A program made the position numbers and the translations under genes. From NCBI GenBank assembly GCA_020466095.1, contig CM035806.1:56626916-56690915 (forward strand): a DNA stretch of 64,000 nt, given 5' to 3'. The stretch is from Chlorops oryzae (Eukaryota > Arthropoda > Insecta > Diptera > Chloropidae). Every line of letters begins with the position of its first letter. Position 1 is the stretch's first letter. Under the pieces are notes generated by a model that was not told where the DNA came from, made no database searches, and worked only from the letters and a program-made list of their open reading frames with translations. Below, in pieces: positions 53,319 to 63,793 of this stretch.

Positions 53319-54265
53319 TTAATCTTCCTCACTGTCTGAATTTATTACAACTGTGACTTCAGTTTCATCAAAAATGTTTGTTAAAATTTCAGCGGGCTTA
53401 AAAATACGTGACAAATATCTAGCATGCGATAAATAATTGATGCAATATGTGAACAACATCCTACAGTTCGTTTGCCATTTGCACAGTCACAGGCATAGCG
53501 TTTTATGGCGTCCAAACCTTCCTCGTTAGGCATGTATTCTACGTAGCATCGATATTTTCTTGCGTTAATATGCCGAGATTGGATTTCAGCCTGAATAATA
53601 TTTGGAGATTCCTTCATGTTTTGAATTTTTGGACTATCTTCTTCGCCGATTAACTCCGCTAGGTACGAAACGGACTGGTTTAAGTGGTATGTTCCGGTGA
53701 ATAGTATTATTAAGTCCTTTTCTGAAAGTTGTGGAAAATCCTGAACATCCGATGCATTTAATGGATGAAAAGCCATTCTTCTCCTGTTCCAATTATTTCG
53801 TCAGCTTTTGTACTTAAAGTGTTTTCGGTCCCCATTTTCATAGTTATTTGATCAGTTATTACGTCCGCTAGATTCTTATCGGACTGCAAACGTTTTCCAT
53901 ATTTATTGTGCAGGAATCCTGCAATCCTGCTGATGGACTTCACCTTCGGTAACATTTTACTGTCGAGAGTGTGGTGTAATAATTTGTACTTCGTTCCGTG
54001 CACCGCTTCAACCACCCACCTTAATTTGGTTACTTTACGCGAGTGGTTTGATTCCTCAGTTGTCAATTGTTTTTTCTTCCCTTTAAAAGCTAGCATCAGG
54101 GGGATAAAGCCTTCATTTTTTAAATCTTCCGTAACATCTCTAAATCCGCGGTCGACCAAGAACATGTCTCCCGGCTGCGACAATAATAATGATATGGAGC
54201 GTGAATCTGCCCAAAGGCTGGCACTGCGGCCCAGATGACCTATTGTGCCAAGATTCACTATTTTT

Positions 54266-57200
54266 TTATGAAAAGCCCCTCATAGCTCTCCTAATAAAGT
54301 CCAGAATCACCTCTGGAGAAGAACTCCTAATTTGTCTTAATGACAGAAATTCCGAATGGAATACATTTCTTCTGTGATGTATTAAGGCAGGACATTCACA
54401 AAGAATGTGCAAAGTTGTTTCTTCGTCTTCGAGGCATAATCTGCATTCCGAATTATCGGAAAGGCGAAGTTTGTGCAGGTGATACTTAAGCCCAGAATGG
54501 CCAGTAAGAAAACCCGTAAGCAATCTTATGCTATCTTTTGAAAGCTTAAGAATATTGTAGTAAGAGTAAGGTTTTATAAGCAATTTACTCTGCCTCAGTC
54601 CGGGAAAGTCGTCCCAGTACACAAGGCGAAGGAGATTTTCTTTCTCTCTGATTTTTTCTCTGATACCCGCCCAGTTCATCCCACAAAAAGGCTGAGGACC
54701 GATAAAAGGGGTGTTTGATGCCTTTCTTGCTAGACTATCAGCTAGCTCATTACCATCAATCCCCGTGTGACCAGGGACCCAAAATAAATCAACTTTATTG
54801 CGTGTCGCTAGTTTCTGAAGTAGTCCAAAGCATTCAAAGACTTGCTTTGACTTAAAAGCCCAAGATGATAGGGCTTTAATAGAGGCCTGACTGTCAGAAA
54901 ATATGACAATCCTTTGGCCCACGGGGTTTTTGCTGATTATGGATCTTACGCATATATTTATTGCATGGATTTCGGCTTGGAAGACACTAGGCCATATGCC
55001 CATTAGGGCTGCTCTTAATTCCCGAAATGGAATTTCAATCGGTCTCAGGGTCCAGAAGTGTTCCATTGGACATGGAGGAGAAACGTGAGAAATTTGGAAG
55101 CAATCGGATAACGGGAACCCGTGGCAGTTTTCAATTGAAGTTTGGGAAATTGGCAAAAATAGAGAGGAAACGGCCCTTAACTCCCCACAAGGCGCCCCTA
55201 CGGATATATAACGTATGGCCAACCCCCATTATTTTTTTACTCCGAACATTTTTTCTGAACAAACCTACCCCCTATCTCCCCTCCTTAAGGGGGCTCCCAT
55301 ACAAAAATAATTTTTTAAAAACTTTTCCCCCCATCTTCCTAACTAGCCCCAGAGTGCTCCTAGAGGAGTCAAATGTATGACCGACCCCCATTAACTTTGT
55401 CCCCCTAACATTTTCTCCGAACATACTTAACCTCTATCTCCCCCCCTTAAGGGGGCTCCCATATAAAACTACCTTAATTTGAGCAAAATTTCATACAAAA
55501 TGGCCGTCACTACTGTCAAACCCCTCCTAGGGGGCTGATATATATGACCGACCCCCATTATTTTTTTACCCCAAACATTTTCTTCAAACATACCTACCCT
55601 CTATCTCCCCTCGTTAGGGGGGTCCCCATACAAAATTAGGCTTAAATTAAAGAAAAATGCCTCACGAACTTCAATCTATAATATAGATGCCGTAGGAACA
55701 AGAACGAGCATGTTCAGCATGCATATTCGAAAAATTTACAAAATTACCTTTTAAACGAGCCTAATATGAAGAATATTGGATTAGTTTTTGGTGTGGTTTA
55801 ATAATATGATATATTTTATTACCTTTTTTTTTAAACTGAATTTTGGGTTCCATCCCCTAACTGGCCAAATAATGACCCTAGTAGAAAAAAAATATATTTT
55901 CGAGTCAAATGCCGCAAACCTCAATCTATGACGAGTTTTTTGAGACTATAACCATTAAAATCGGTTAGTAGTTTCTATTCATAAAATTAATTCAAAACAA
56001 ATATTTTTTGAAACGCATTATTCACTGTTTTTACGGTCTTCGCATGTCTCTCTCGGTCTGTACGCATGGCTCTCTCGGTCTGTACGCATGCAAGGACTCA
56101 AGAAACAAACGTTATGGGGGTCGGTCATACATTTGACTCCTCTAGGAGCACTCTAGGGCTAGTTAGGAAGATGGGGGGAAAAGTTTTTAAAAAATTATTT
56201 TTGTATGGGAGCCCCCTTAAGGAGGGGAGATAGGGGGTAGGTTTGTTCAGAAAAAATGTTCGGAGTAAAAAAATAATGGGGGTTGGCCATACGTTATATA
56301 TCCGTAGGGGCGCCTTGTGGGGAGTTAAGGGCCGTTTCCTCTCTATTTTTGCCAATTTCCCAAACTTCAATTGAAAACTGCCACGGGTTCCCGTTATCCG
56401 ATTGCTTCCAAATTTCTCACGTTTCTCCTCCATGTCCAATGGAACACTTCTGGACCCTGAGACCGATCAGAAACTCGCTACAAAATTTCTCCATAGAGTT
56501 AAGAGCAGCCCTAATGCCCATAGGTTCCGATATACTTGTGCCTGGTCCATATATACCTGCACCAGTCCCGTTATCCATTTTTGATCCATCGGTGTACCAA
56601 ATCAAGCTTTTGGGGTCAAGCTGAGGGCCTCCATTCGACCACGTTGACCGGGATGGGAAGTGCACTTTGAATTTTCTTCCAAAGTGGAGCTCTACGTCAA
56701 CAAAATCACTCACGCAAAGTGGTATTTTGTTGACTCCAAACCATTTCAAGATCCTTTGATGACCATAGTCAGGAAGAAATTGTTTGGTTGGTATCTTCAG
56801 CCTAATTGCACAAAGTGCAGCTGATGTTTGGGTGTGAATGTGCAAGGGAGTCAGCCCAACAATAGCTTCAAGTGCTGCTGTAGGGCATGTCTTTATCGCA
56901 CCGGTTATTAAGAGACACGCAAGTCTCTGAAGTTTTGAACACATGGTAATGGATTTAGTTTGCGTGACCTTTTGCCACCAGACTAGACACCCATATGTGA
57001 AAATTGGACGTACCACTGCCTGGTAGATCCAGAAAATTATTTTGGGGTTAAGGCCCCAAGTTTTTCCTATACAAGACCGCTTTACCCATAGGGCTCTTAG
57101 TGCTTTAGTATAGGCTTTTTCAAAATGAGTGTTCCAATTTAGTTTGCTATCGAGGATAAGTCCTAAATATTTTACTTCGTTGGAATAGGGAATGTTGAAA

Positions 57201-59386
57201 TCACCTAGGAAGATAGAACCCAAGTTCAACTTACGTTTCAATGTAAAGGGAACCACGACAGTTTTCCGCGGGTTTATTGCAAGCCCTTCACCCTCACACC
57301 ACGTCACTACGCGTCGAAGGTGTCCTGCCATAATCTCGGACAGACAACTATCGTGTTTTCCGGACACTGTAATTACAAGGTCATCAGCGTAACCAATGGC
57401 ATCACAACCATTATTTTCTAAGTAAATTAGCAGCTCGTCGACAACCACTGACCACAGTAAAGGAGACAACACCCCTCCCTGTGGGCAACCTTTGACAGCA
57501 CTCACCGCTATCGTGCTGTTGCCTAGAGTCGACTTAATTTTTCTGTTTCGAAGCATAACCTCAATCCAAGATATGATGTTGGAATTGATATTTCTATTTC
57601 TTAGAGCATTTGTTATTGAGCCATAGCTCGTGTTGTCAAATGCTCCTTCTATATCCAAGAAAGCGCACAGAGCAGTTTCTTTGTTATAGTGGGCTTTTTC
57701 AATTTTACACACAAGGCTGTGCAAGGCCAATTCGGTTGATTTCCCTTTAGAATTAGCGAATTGAGTGCGATGCAGGGGTTGACTATTCAACAATTCCGCA
57801 CGAATGTAACGATCAATTAATCGTTCCATAGTTTTCAGCAGAAAAGATGTGAGACTTATTGGTCTGTAAGATTTCGCATCTTCACTGGGTCTGTTACCAC
57901 ATTTTGGTATAAAGACCACTTTAACTTCTCTCCATGGCTTGGGTATATACCCCCAACAGAGACTAGCCCGGAAGAGGGCGATTAGTGTTTCAGAAAGGAC
58001 GTCTATGCCGTTCTGAAGGAGAGCCGGAAAAATGCCGTCTACCCCCGGAGACTTGAGTGGACTGAAAGAACTTATAGCCCATCTCAGTTTGTCAGTGTCA
58101 AATATGAGGCCTGACAGAGACCTGAGTCTGCTGTGAGGTTGCTCATAGTTTGCAACATGATTTACGTCAAGGTCGTCCCCTACGATCGACCCGGGAAAAT
58201 GTACGTTTAGCAAGTGTTGTAGTGTTTCACTGCCGTTTGTTGTATAGAGGCCGTCACTCTTTTTCAAAAGACCAATGTCGTTTGTAAGAGATTTCCTCAG
58301 AACTTTATGTAGGCGAGCCGCCTGTGGGCAGTCGTTGATGCTGCCGCAGAAGGTTCTCCAGGAAGTCCTTTTCGATTTCCTAATTTCATTATTATATGTG
58401 GTCAGGGATCTTTTATAGGTCTCCCATTTCCCTGAACGCTTCGCTGCGTTGAAAAGCTTCCTAACCTCCCTACGCATATCGTTAAGCCTGTTGTTCCACC
58501 ACGGCACATCCCGCCTGGAGTGACGTGGTTTGACTTTACAGGCCTCCTGATGGGCGAGGGAGATCGCCAGATTTAGTTGATTAGCTGCCACATCCAACTC
58601 CTCAACAGAGTTCATAGTGTTGATCAGCAAATCAGTCTTGCTGGCTAAGGATAGCTTGTAAGCACTCCAGTTAATGTGCTTACTTAAGATGGTATCATAA
58701 GTGTTCTGTCCTGGCAAATCAAAAAGAATATGCTGGTGATCAGATAAGGAAATATCCTTCGAGACTCTCCAGTTAACAACATAATTGGAGATAAATTGGC
58801 TAGATAAAGTGAGATCAAGTACCTCTTTTCTAATGGAGTTAATAAAGGTGGGTTCTGAACCCTTGTTCAAAATGCTAATGTTGTTGCCCATGAGGTATTC
58901 CAACAACATTTGTCCCCGGTTATTAACCCCAGTACTACCCCATACGGTGTGATGCGCATTGGCATCGCAACCAACAATAAATTGTAAGTTATTTGAAAAA
59001 CAATAACTTACCAATTTTTTAATTGGTTCAGGTGGAACTTCTTCGACATCGCCCGGGAAGTAAGCCGACGCTATGACAATGTCCCGGGTGCCGCACTCAG
59101 TAGGGGCCTCAAACATATCCGCCACCAAGTCCCTTTGTATAAATTCTGGAATAGGAATGCAATTTGTACCATTTCTGACCATTAATGCAGTCCGTGGCAT
59201 TTCAATGTCACGTTTATAGATCAACTTACATGATTGATGTTGTAGGCCACACACCTTTCTTTCGACTACCCATGGCTCCTGAATGAGCGCTATGGTTAGT
59301 CCCTTCAAGGCGAAAGTCCTGCATAAGGTGGCCGACGCTCCCTTTGCGTGATGCAGGTTCGCCTGGAGCACGCTTATTGTGCTCAT
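54266..59386 (-). pseudogene. LOA-like ORF2 (EN-RT-RNase H), 1,200 codons, broken by one insert
   Basis: The replication polyprotein acts on element RNA at a nicked chromosomal target. Pieces: 59386-56514 and 54995-54266; together, with one duplication copy, 3,603 nt, exactly 1,201 codons with the stop and in frame. EN (about residues 1-230): LQANLHHAKGAS, LIQEPW, GCDANAHHTVWGS, SDHQHILF. RT (about 400-760): SPGVDGIFPALLQ, YRPISLTSFLLKTMERLI, FLDIEGAFDN, CPQGGVLSPLLW, GYADDLVI. RNase H: YTDGS, FQAEIHAI, FSDSQAS, WVPGHTGIDGNELADSLARK, all catalytic positions present. The C-terminal zinc knuckle is CRLCLEDEETTLHILCECPA. The ATG overlaps the ORF1 stop as ATGA. As it stands, translation would run into the insert and stop at 56417. 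Confidence 0.95.
55004..56513. mobile_element. hAT-like 1.5-kb element with long arms, 8-bp duplication
   Basis: TAGGGCTGCTCTTAA at each end, flanked by ATGCCCAT at 54996-55003 and 56514-56521. After a diverged 25-bp gap the arms are nearly identical for about 345 bp (55040-55385 against 56118-56475). The core has three direct units of GACCGACCCCCATTA ... CTATCTCCCC and is shared with the element at 20398-23702, which has different ends. It lacks coding; the frames 55027-55380 and 56439-56125 are the same arm read twice. Confidence 0.93.
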
Positions 59387-60771
59387 TTAGGTGCTTTCGT
59401 CGCACCTAGAGAGACAGCGACTTCTCTCTGAAGTCGTGCCCTCCGTGGCCCCTTGTTAGTGGGACGCTCCTTCGGCGTTGGCGCCCGCTTACCCACAGGT
59501 GGTCGCAAAATGCCTTGGCGAATGGCTGCCGCGCTTGTAGATGGCAGCTCAGAGGTTGGTGCCGTCTGCTCCGGTGCAACCTTAGTTGCAGCCGGTTTAC
59601 GCTGTTGAACCTTCTGTTCAACCGATCCTGCAGCCTGCTTCGCACCTCTGTCGTTGATGCCTTTCAGCAACAACTTCAAGTGTGTAAACCTGTAGGCAAT
59701 CCTGCCGTTCTGTTCGACCAGTGTCGACCAGGAAGCGTCGTCGATTGCCATGACCAGGTGGAGCAACGAACCCTCAGCGGTCCTTTGCAACACCTTCCAG
59801 GTCTTTGCCTTCAGCTTGTTTTGAGCTTCAATGGTAGCCAAGATCATCGAGCTCTCAACGTCGCAGCTATGTGGGAAATAACCCCGCACAAGGTGTGACC
59901 TTGGGAGCTCCGTCTCCTCCACCACTTTGCACTCAAAACCAGCCTTGTGCAAAATCTGACCTGCATTCTTTCTAACCCACCCAGCAGTAGGTTCATTAGA
60001 GCAGACCAACATGAGCCAGCCCGTGCGAGGAAAACAGCCTTCAAATTCAGGCTTAACCTCGTCCGAGCTGAGCTCAATGGCGGTCGCAATAATGGCCTCT
60101 TGTAGCTGTGCCACCTGCACGCTACTAAGAGGACTGCTGGCTAAGTGAAGAGGGACAAACCCTAGTTTGATCCCCTTGGCCCGACCAGCCACCTCGCTGA
60201 AAGTGGGCTTAGAGTGCCCCTGCCCCGGATTGGGCTTGGGTTTCTTGCCCAATGGCGTGGATTTTTCGTCCGAGAGCGCCCGTTTTACGGGTGCTTTCGG
60301 CTTCAAATCTGCGACCTTGTCGAGGGCAGCTTCCCTAGAGAGACCTTGGCTCATATAGAGCTTGAAACGCCTCTTTTGGGCGGAAGTTAGCTTAACAAAT
60401 CCCTGTTGGCCTTGTAAGCTAACTTCCTCCAGACCGTCATTGACGAGAGTAGCTCCAGAACGATCCGAACAGATGCTAACCTCGTCAATGTCAGCTGGAG
60501 CTGCGTCGGACACGTCTGTGTCTGTGCCGCTCAACTCGCTCAATTGTCGAAAACCGGCATTTTCCACAATTGTTGCTTTCTCGCAGATGTGCCCAGCAGC
60601 GCCATCTGCGTTGTTACCTTTGTCCTTAGACCCTATGGTCATAAGGACGTCATTCACAGGCTGCCCGGCAGCAGCAGTGTTTGATGCTGTAAGAAGCGCA
60701 TCAACCCCTTTTGAATTTTTTGAATTTATGTCCATGTGATTCCCACGAGTAAAAGGGAAGTAAATAGTCAC
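59383..60771 (-). CDS. LOA-like ORF1 protein (DUF4780-like), 462 residues
   Basis: Presumed nucleic-acid-binding partner of ORF2 that packages element RNA. Open from ATG at 60771 (a second Met lies 12 codons later at 60735: MDINSKNSKG) to TGA at 59383-59385. Residues 1-120 are acidic and Asp/Ser-rich; 125-200 include a basic stretch (AQKRRFKLYMSQGLSREAAL; KRALSDEKSTPLGKKPKPNP); about 195-370 match the insect ORF1 domain DUF4780 in order and spacing with copy 1 (TGWLMLVCSNEP, LPRSHLVRGYFPHS, LKAKTWKVLQRT); the C-terminus is Pro/Lys-rich. The stop overlaps the ORF2 start (ATGA), suggesting termination-reinitiation. No break is seen. Confidence 0.88.
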   Translation of the reverse strand: MTIYFPFTRGNHMDINSKNSKGVDALLTASNTAAAGQPVNDVLMTIGSKDKGNNADGAAGHICEKATIVENAGFRQLSELSGTDTDVSDAAPADIDEVSICSDRSGATLVNDGLEEVSLQGQQGFVKLTSAQKRRFKLYMSQGLSREAALDKVADLKPKAPVKRALSDEKSTPLGKKPKPNPGQGHSKPTFSEVAGRAKGIKLGFVPLHLASSPLSSVQVAQLQEAIIATAIELSSDEVKPEFEGCFPRTGWLMLVCSNEPTAGWVRKNAGQILHKAGFECKVVEETELPRSHLVRGYFPHSCDVESSMILATIEAQNKLKAKTWKVLQRTAEGSLLHLVMAIDDASWSTLVEQNGRIAYRFTHLKLLLKGINDRGAKQAAGSVEQKVQQRKPAATKVAPEQTAPTSELPSTSAAAIRQGILRPPVGKRAPTPKERPTNKGPRRARLQREVAVSLGATKAPK

Positions 60772-61290
60772 CGTCGGCAGAGCCCTTGTACCGACGGAAG
60801 GCTAATTAAAAGCGGAGGTCGCCCGGTATCCGCAGTTCGCTATTACGCCGCTCTACCCCGCGACCAAGTGCTGCAGGCATAGCTGTTCCACCGCAGCTTA
60901 GGGGGTTTTTTTTGGGTCTCGTACATTCTGCTCATTCAAATCTAAGCTGTCACCCTTTACGCTACTAAACACTTATCAAAAACAATGTCACTCATTCCCT
61001 CCTTACAAACCCAGGGTGTTTTCCTTCACCCCCGCACGACTGTCGGCGGACAGAGTTTGGCAGAGACATGACCGTACCAAACACTGTCCATTGGTCTGAT
61101 AGACAGACGCACTTCCTCTTACGAGGCTGACCAATTAGCTAGCACCTCAGCGACGGTCCCTGCCGTTCGCCTGCTCCCTGAGACGCTGGATGTTAATAGC
61201 CATTCAGACCTGGCTAGCTAGCCCCCTCCCCACTACCTACAGAACAAACACAAACATAAACTACAGACAACACAAGCTACCTTAACCTAT
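60772..61290 (-). promoter_or_regulatory. 5' untranslated region of the LOA-like element (internal promoter expected)
   Basis: 519 bp between the duplicated target and the ORF1 start. Non-LTR elements of this kind normally carry an internal Pol II promoter here; no initiator or downstream element could be identified with confidence. GC content is higher than in the flanks. Confidence 0.5.
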
Positions 61291-62593
61291 CGGCTGCGAC
61301 AAAGTTTTCAGTCCTTCTGGATCCTCTAAAATTTTCTTCATAATGGTGGCATCTTTGTTTATGCTGTAGAACGGTCCGAAGAAATCAACTATAAAGCCGT
61401 CGGTGCAGCAAACCGTGAATGGCTTGCATTAAGGTACTTTTTTTTTGAACCGAATATGATTTCCGTTGGAATGCGTTGTTCTGGCTCTTCTGATGTCGTA
61501 TATATGTTCCGTCACAAATAAGCATTAGCTCGTGTTCGATATTATACAGCTTTTTTGCTATATATGATGTATGGTTGTTGATGATGTCGTCCCGCTGCCT
61601 GTACTCCAAAATGGTATGGTAGAACATCCGTTGTGAAACATCTAATTATTTGGCTGGAGTATTTTGATACCAAATGCTCACACTGTAGACCTAAAATGCT
61701 TGAAATAAGTCTGTTGGAATTACCCGTTGTCATATTCATCAAGAAGACAACTAGAGCTTGAGTTACAGTGCGACTGCAAGAACTTGGCATTGATGTGAAC
61801 ATATCTCTAAGCTCGATTATATTTTCCCAACTGAGTCCTGTGAAAACTCTTAGCTGCTGCTCCGGCATGGAAAAATCCACAATATGCTCCACAAGCGATG
61901 TGTCCTCTCTCGCTGAAACTCTTCATAAAAATGTATGCACTTCTTCGGGGCTGAGCTGACTGGTGTTTAAAAACGCTTGTAGTATAGGCACTTGGTCTTT
62001 GTGAAAAATATTCTTAATTAGATGTGTATCACAGCAGCTATCGCCATTTAGTATAAATAAGTCCCTTTGAATGAAGATTTGAACTCTGGCGTTAATCGGA
62101 ATTGTCTTCAAATTGTTAGTAGCTTTGCATAAAATACAGTATTTATGCGTAGCGATAACCCTTTTGATTGGCAATTCCATCACGTTTTCACATCCACTGG
62201 TGTTACGTATTTGATAATAGAATTTCTCGTCGCTGTCCTCTTTTGATGAATTTGCCAAACTTTGGCTTCCTTCAGATTGCATGGTTTCTTTGATATTTTC
62301 AATTGTTTCCTGAGCTACGTTACTCCCTTGTGGCGATGGTTGTCCGGCTAATTCTTGACGGGTACAACGGCTATAAGGCTAAAGCCGACATCTGTTGCAT
62401 TGAACGTCTCCGACATTCATAGTTTTGTCCATAACTTGAGAAAATCGCATGGCTTCATCCTCATTTTTAATAATTTTTTTTTGTTCTTTAGGGCTACGCA
62501 AAACACAGTTGCAGTTAGCGCATAGCATGTAGGAGTGTAGGTCTAACTGTCGACGTCGAAAAGGCTCTGCCGCGATGGGGAAATACACCATGA

Positions 62594-62720
62594 GGCAGGT
62601 ATAGGAAATTCAACAAATTGGGGAAATTCACCAAAAAGCTACCAACAAAAACCTTAGGCAGGAATAATAATTCAACAATTTCGAGAAATTCACCAGAAAG
62701 CTACCAACAACAATACGGGT
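62594..62720. repeat. Tandem duplication of about 62 bp
   Basis: CAGGTATAGGAAATTCAACA ... GCTACCAACAAAAACCTTAG and CAGGAATAATAATTCAACAA ... GCTACCAACAACAATACGGG are neighbouring copies sharing AATTCAACAA, GAAATTCACCA and AAGCTACCAACAA. It lies just upstream of the DDE transposase start; role unknown. Confidence 0.7.
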
Positions 62721-63099
62721 AGACACAAAGTGGCACTATGATGCCACTTGCAAGAAAATTATCAAAAAACCACGGCGTCGGCTCGGGTTTTTTTTATATA
62801 GTTTTAAAAGTTAATAATTGAAGCTTTAATAAACGTATTACGATATGTTTTTGCTTAATGTGCACGAATGTTTTCATTTTGTTATAAACTGACATACAGT
62901 TTTGACTACGGCTACGAGTTTGATTGTATATATTTAGAATTTAGTATTTTTGCTGAAAAAGTGTGATCAAATAGTTATGTGCACAAGGTAGGACTAAAAG
63001 AACAATTTCTATTTCTCCTTAATATTGAAAATCCTTGATTAGTTTTATGCTTTTCAAGCTTTTCATGGCATTTTATGAGTTTGGTAGATATATTTTATG
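62721..63099. other. Unassigned spacer
   Basis: AT-rich, with a GTGGCACTATGATGCCAC palindrome near 62728. No TIR of the DDE element was recognised. Confidence 0.35.
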
Positions 63100-63290
63100 T
63101 ACGTAATGTACTCGAAAATCTCCCAAAATTAAAAATAAAAGGGGCAATGCATTTCACCACAGCAGAGCTAAAGATTTTGCTGCCATAGCATGCTTCTCTT
63201 TTCCTCGTGTTATATGCATATGTTTAAGCAGCGTAGCTCTAACACATTGCAGGGATAAGGAAGAAGAAGAGTTAGACCTACACTATTACA
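63100..63290 (+). repeat. Second copy of the SINE-like repeat
   Basis: Inverted relative to 30829-31060 with near-identical blocks: GTACTCGAAAATC, AGCAGAGCTAAAGATTTTGC, TGCCATAGCATGCTTCTCTT, AGCGTAGCTCTAACACATTG. The tRNA-like B-box part present at 30.8 kb is not seen here, so this copy is shorter. Confidence 0.7.
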
Positions 63291-63547
63291 CGCTTTTCAG
63301 TTCTGACGCAAATTAGTAGATAACATAAGTTATTGTTGTCAGTGGTTTCATAAACGCATATGGAATTTATTTCTTTAGCGCGCCGAGACAGGCTGTGGTT
63401 TGACAGTGGTAATTAGTCAATAATTTTGGGAAACATTTTCCCTTCCTATCCAACAGACTCGAGAACAGAAAAATACAAATCTTTTAAAAATTGAATGAGC
63501 GAAAATGTTTTTCAAATTCCATTGGTACCAAAAAGGTGCGATTCTAG

Positions 63548-63631
63548 TTTTTATACCCAGCGTAAGCGGGGTATATTAGTTTTGTCCGAATCTTGTAACA
63601 GGGAGAATTAAGCTCCGGAGATATAGACATA
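63548..63631 (+). mobile_element. DINE-1-like 5' block, interrupted
   Basis: TTTTTATACCCAGCGTAAGC, GGGGTATATTAG, CTTGTAACAGGGAGAATTAA, GCTCCGGAGATATAGACATA match the 5' part of the 51390-52476 copy, then break at a TA where a TGGGCATTTCC end begins. Confidence 0.85.
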
Positions 63632-63793
63632 TGGGCATTTCCAGGTAATCGTACGCGGAATTCGTACGCAAATAGAGTTGAATAGATTTTACAAAAATTG
63701 GAGTGACTCCATGAAAATGGTGTCGATATGTTCCACTCAGAGAGTTTATCATTTGAAAAAAAAATTAAGTAGATTTGAAATGTTTGAGTTGGA
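63632..63793. mobile_element. Fragment of the TGGGYATTTCC-end family
   Basis: Starts TGGGCATTTCCAGG at a TA in DINE-1, like the element at 49601. Only about 160 bp remain before another DINE-1 begins. Confidence 0.5.

Larger units (their letters stand above)
54184..61290 (-). mobile_element. Full-length LOA-like non-LTR retrotransposon with 12-bp duplication
   Basis: CGGCTGCGACAA lies at 54172-54183 and 61291-61302, giving exact limits. Minus-strand order: 5' untranslated region (about 520 bp, starting ATAGGTTAAGGTAGC), ORF1, ORF2, short 3' end finishing in ATTATTATT. Without the nested 1.5-kb element and its duplication it is about 5.59 kb. ORF1 is open and ORF2 is broken only by the nested element. 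Assignment to LOA rests on domain order (EN-RT-RNase H) and motifs; R1/I relatives are alternatives. Confidence 0.93.
53319..62591 (-). pseudogene. DDE transposase (IS4EU/PIF-like) with SWIM zinc finger, split by LOA-like insert
   Basis: The minus-strand gene lies in two blocks, 62591-61303 and 54171-53319. Seen in order: Cys pairs CANCNC and CNRC (about 62520-62400), YCILCKA near 62150, a helical part (LVVFLMNMTTGNSNRLISSI), LICDGTYIRHQKSQN near 61520 (first catalytic D), CCTDGFIVDFFGPFYSINKD near 61400, then beyond the insert GDMFLVDRGFRD (second D) near 54170, KLRWVVEAVHG (E) near 54020, and a SWIM-type CDCANGKRTVGCCSHIA near 53470, ending with FKPAEILTNIFDE and acidic DSEED. Frameshifts occur near 61920, 61630, 61430, 53770 and 53400. 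D/G-F-R-D and D-G-T-Y motifs fit DDE_Tnp_4-like IS4EU/PIF/Harbinger transposases; the exact family is uncertain. No TIRs were found, so it could also be a decayed transposase-derived gene. Confidence 0.75.

Noticed and set aside
55027..56624. Two similar frames (55027-55380 and 56125-56439) as duplicated genes
   Set aside because: They are the two inverted arms of one transposon.
59406..60739. Plus- and minus-strand frames overlapping ORF1 at 59.4-60.7 kb
   Set aside because: Shadows of the intact ORF1 in other frames.
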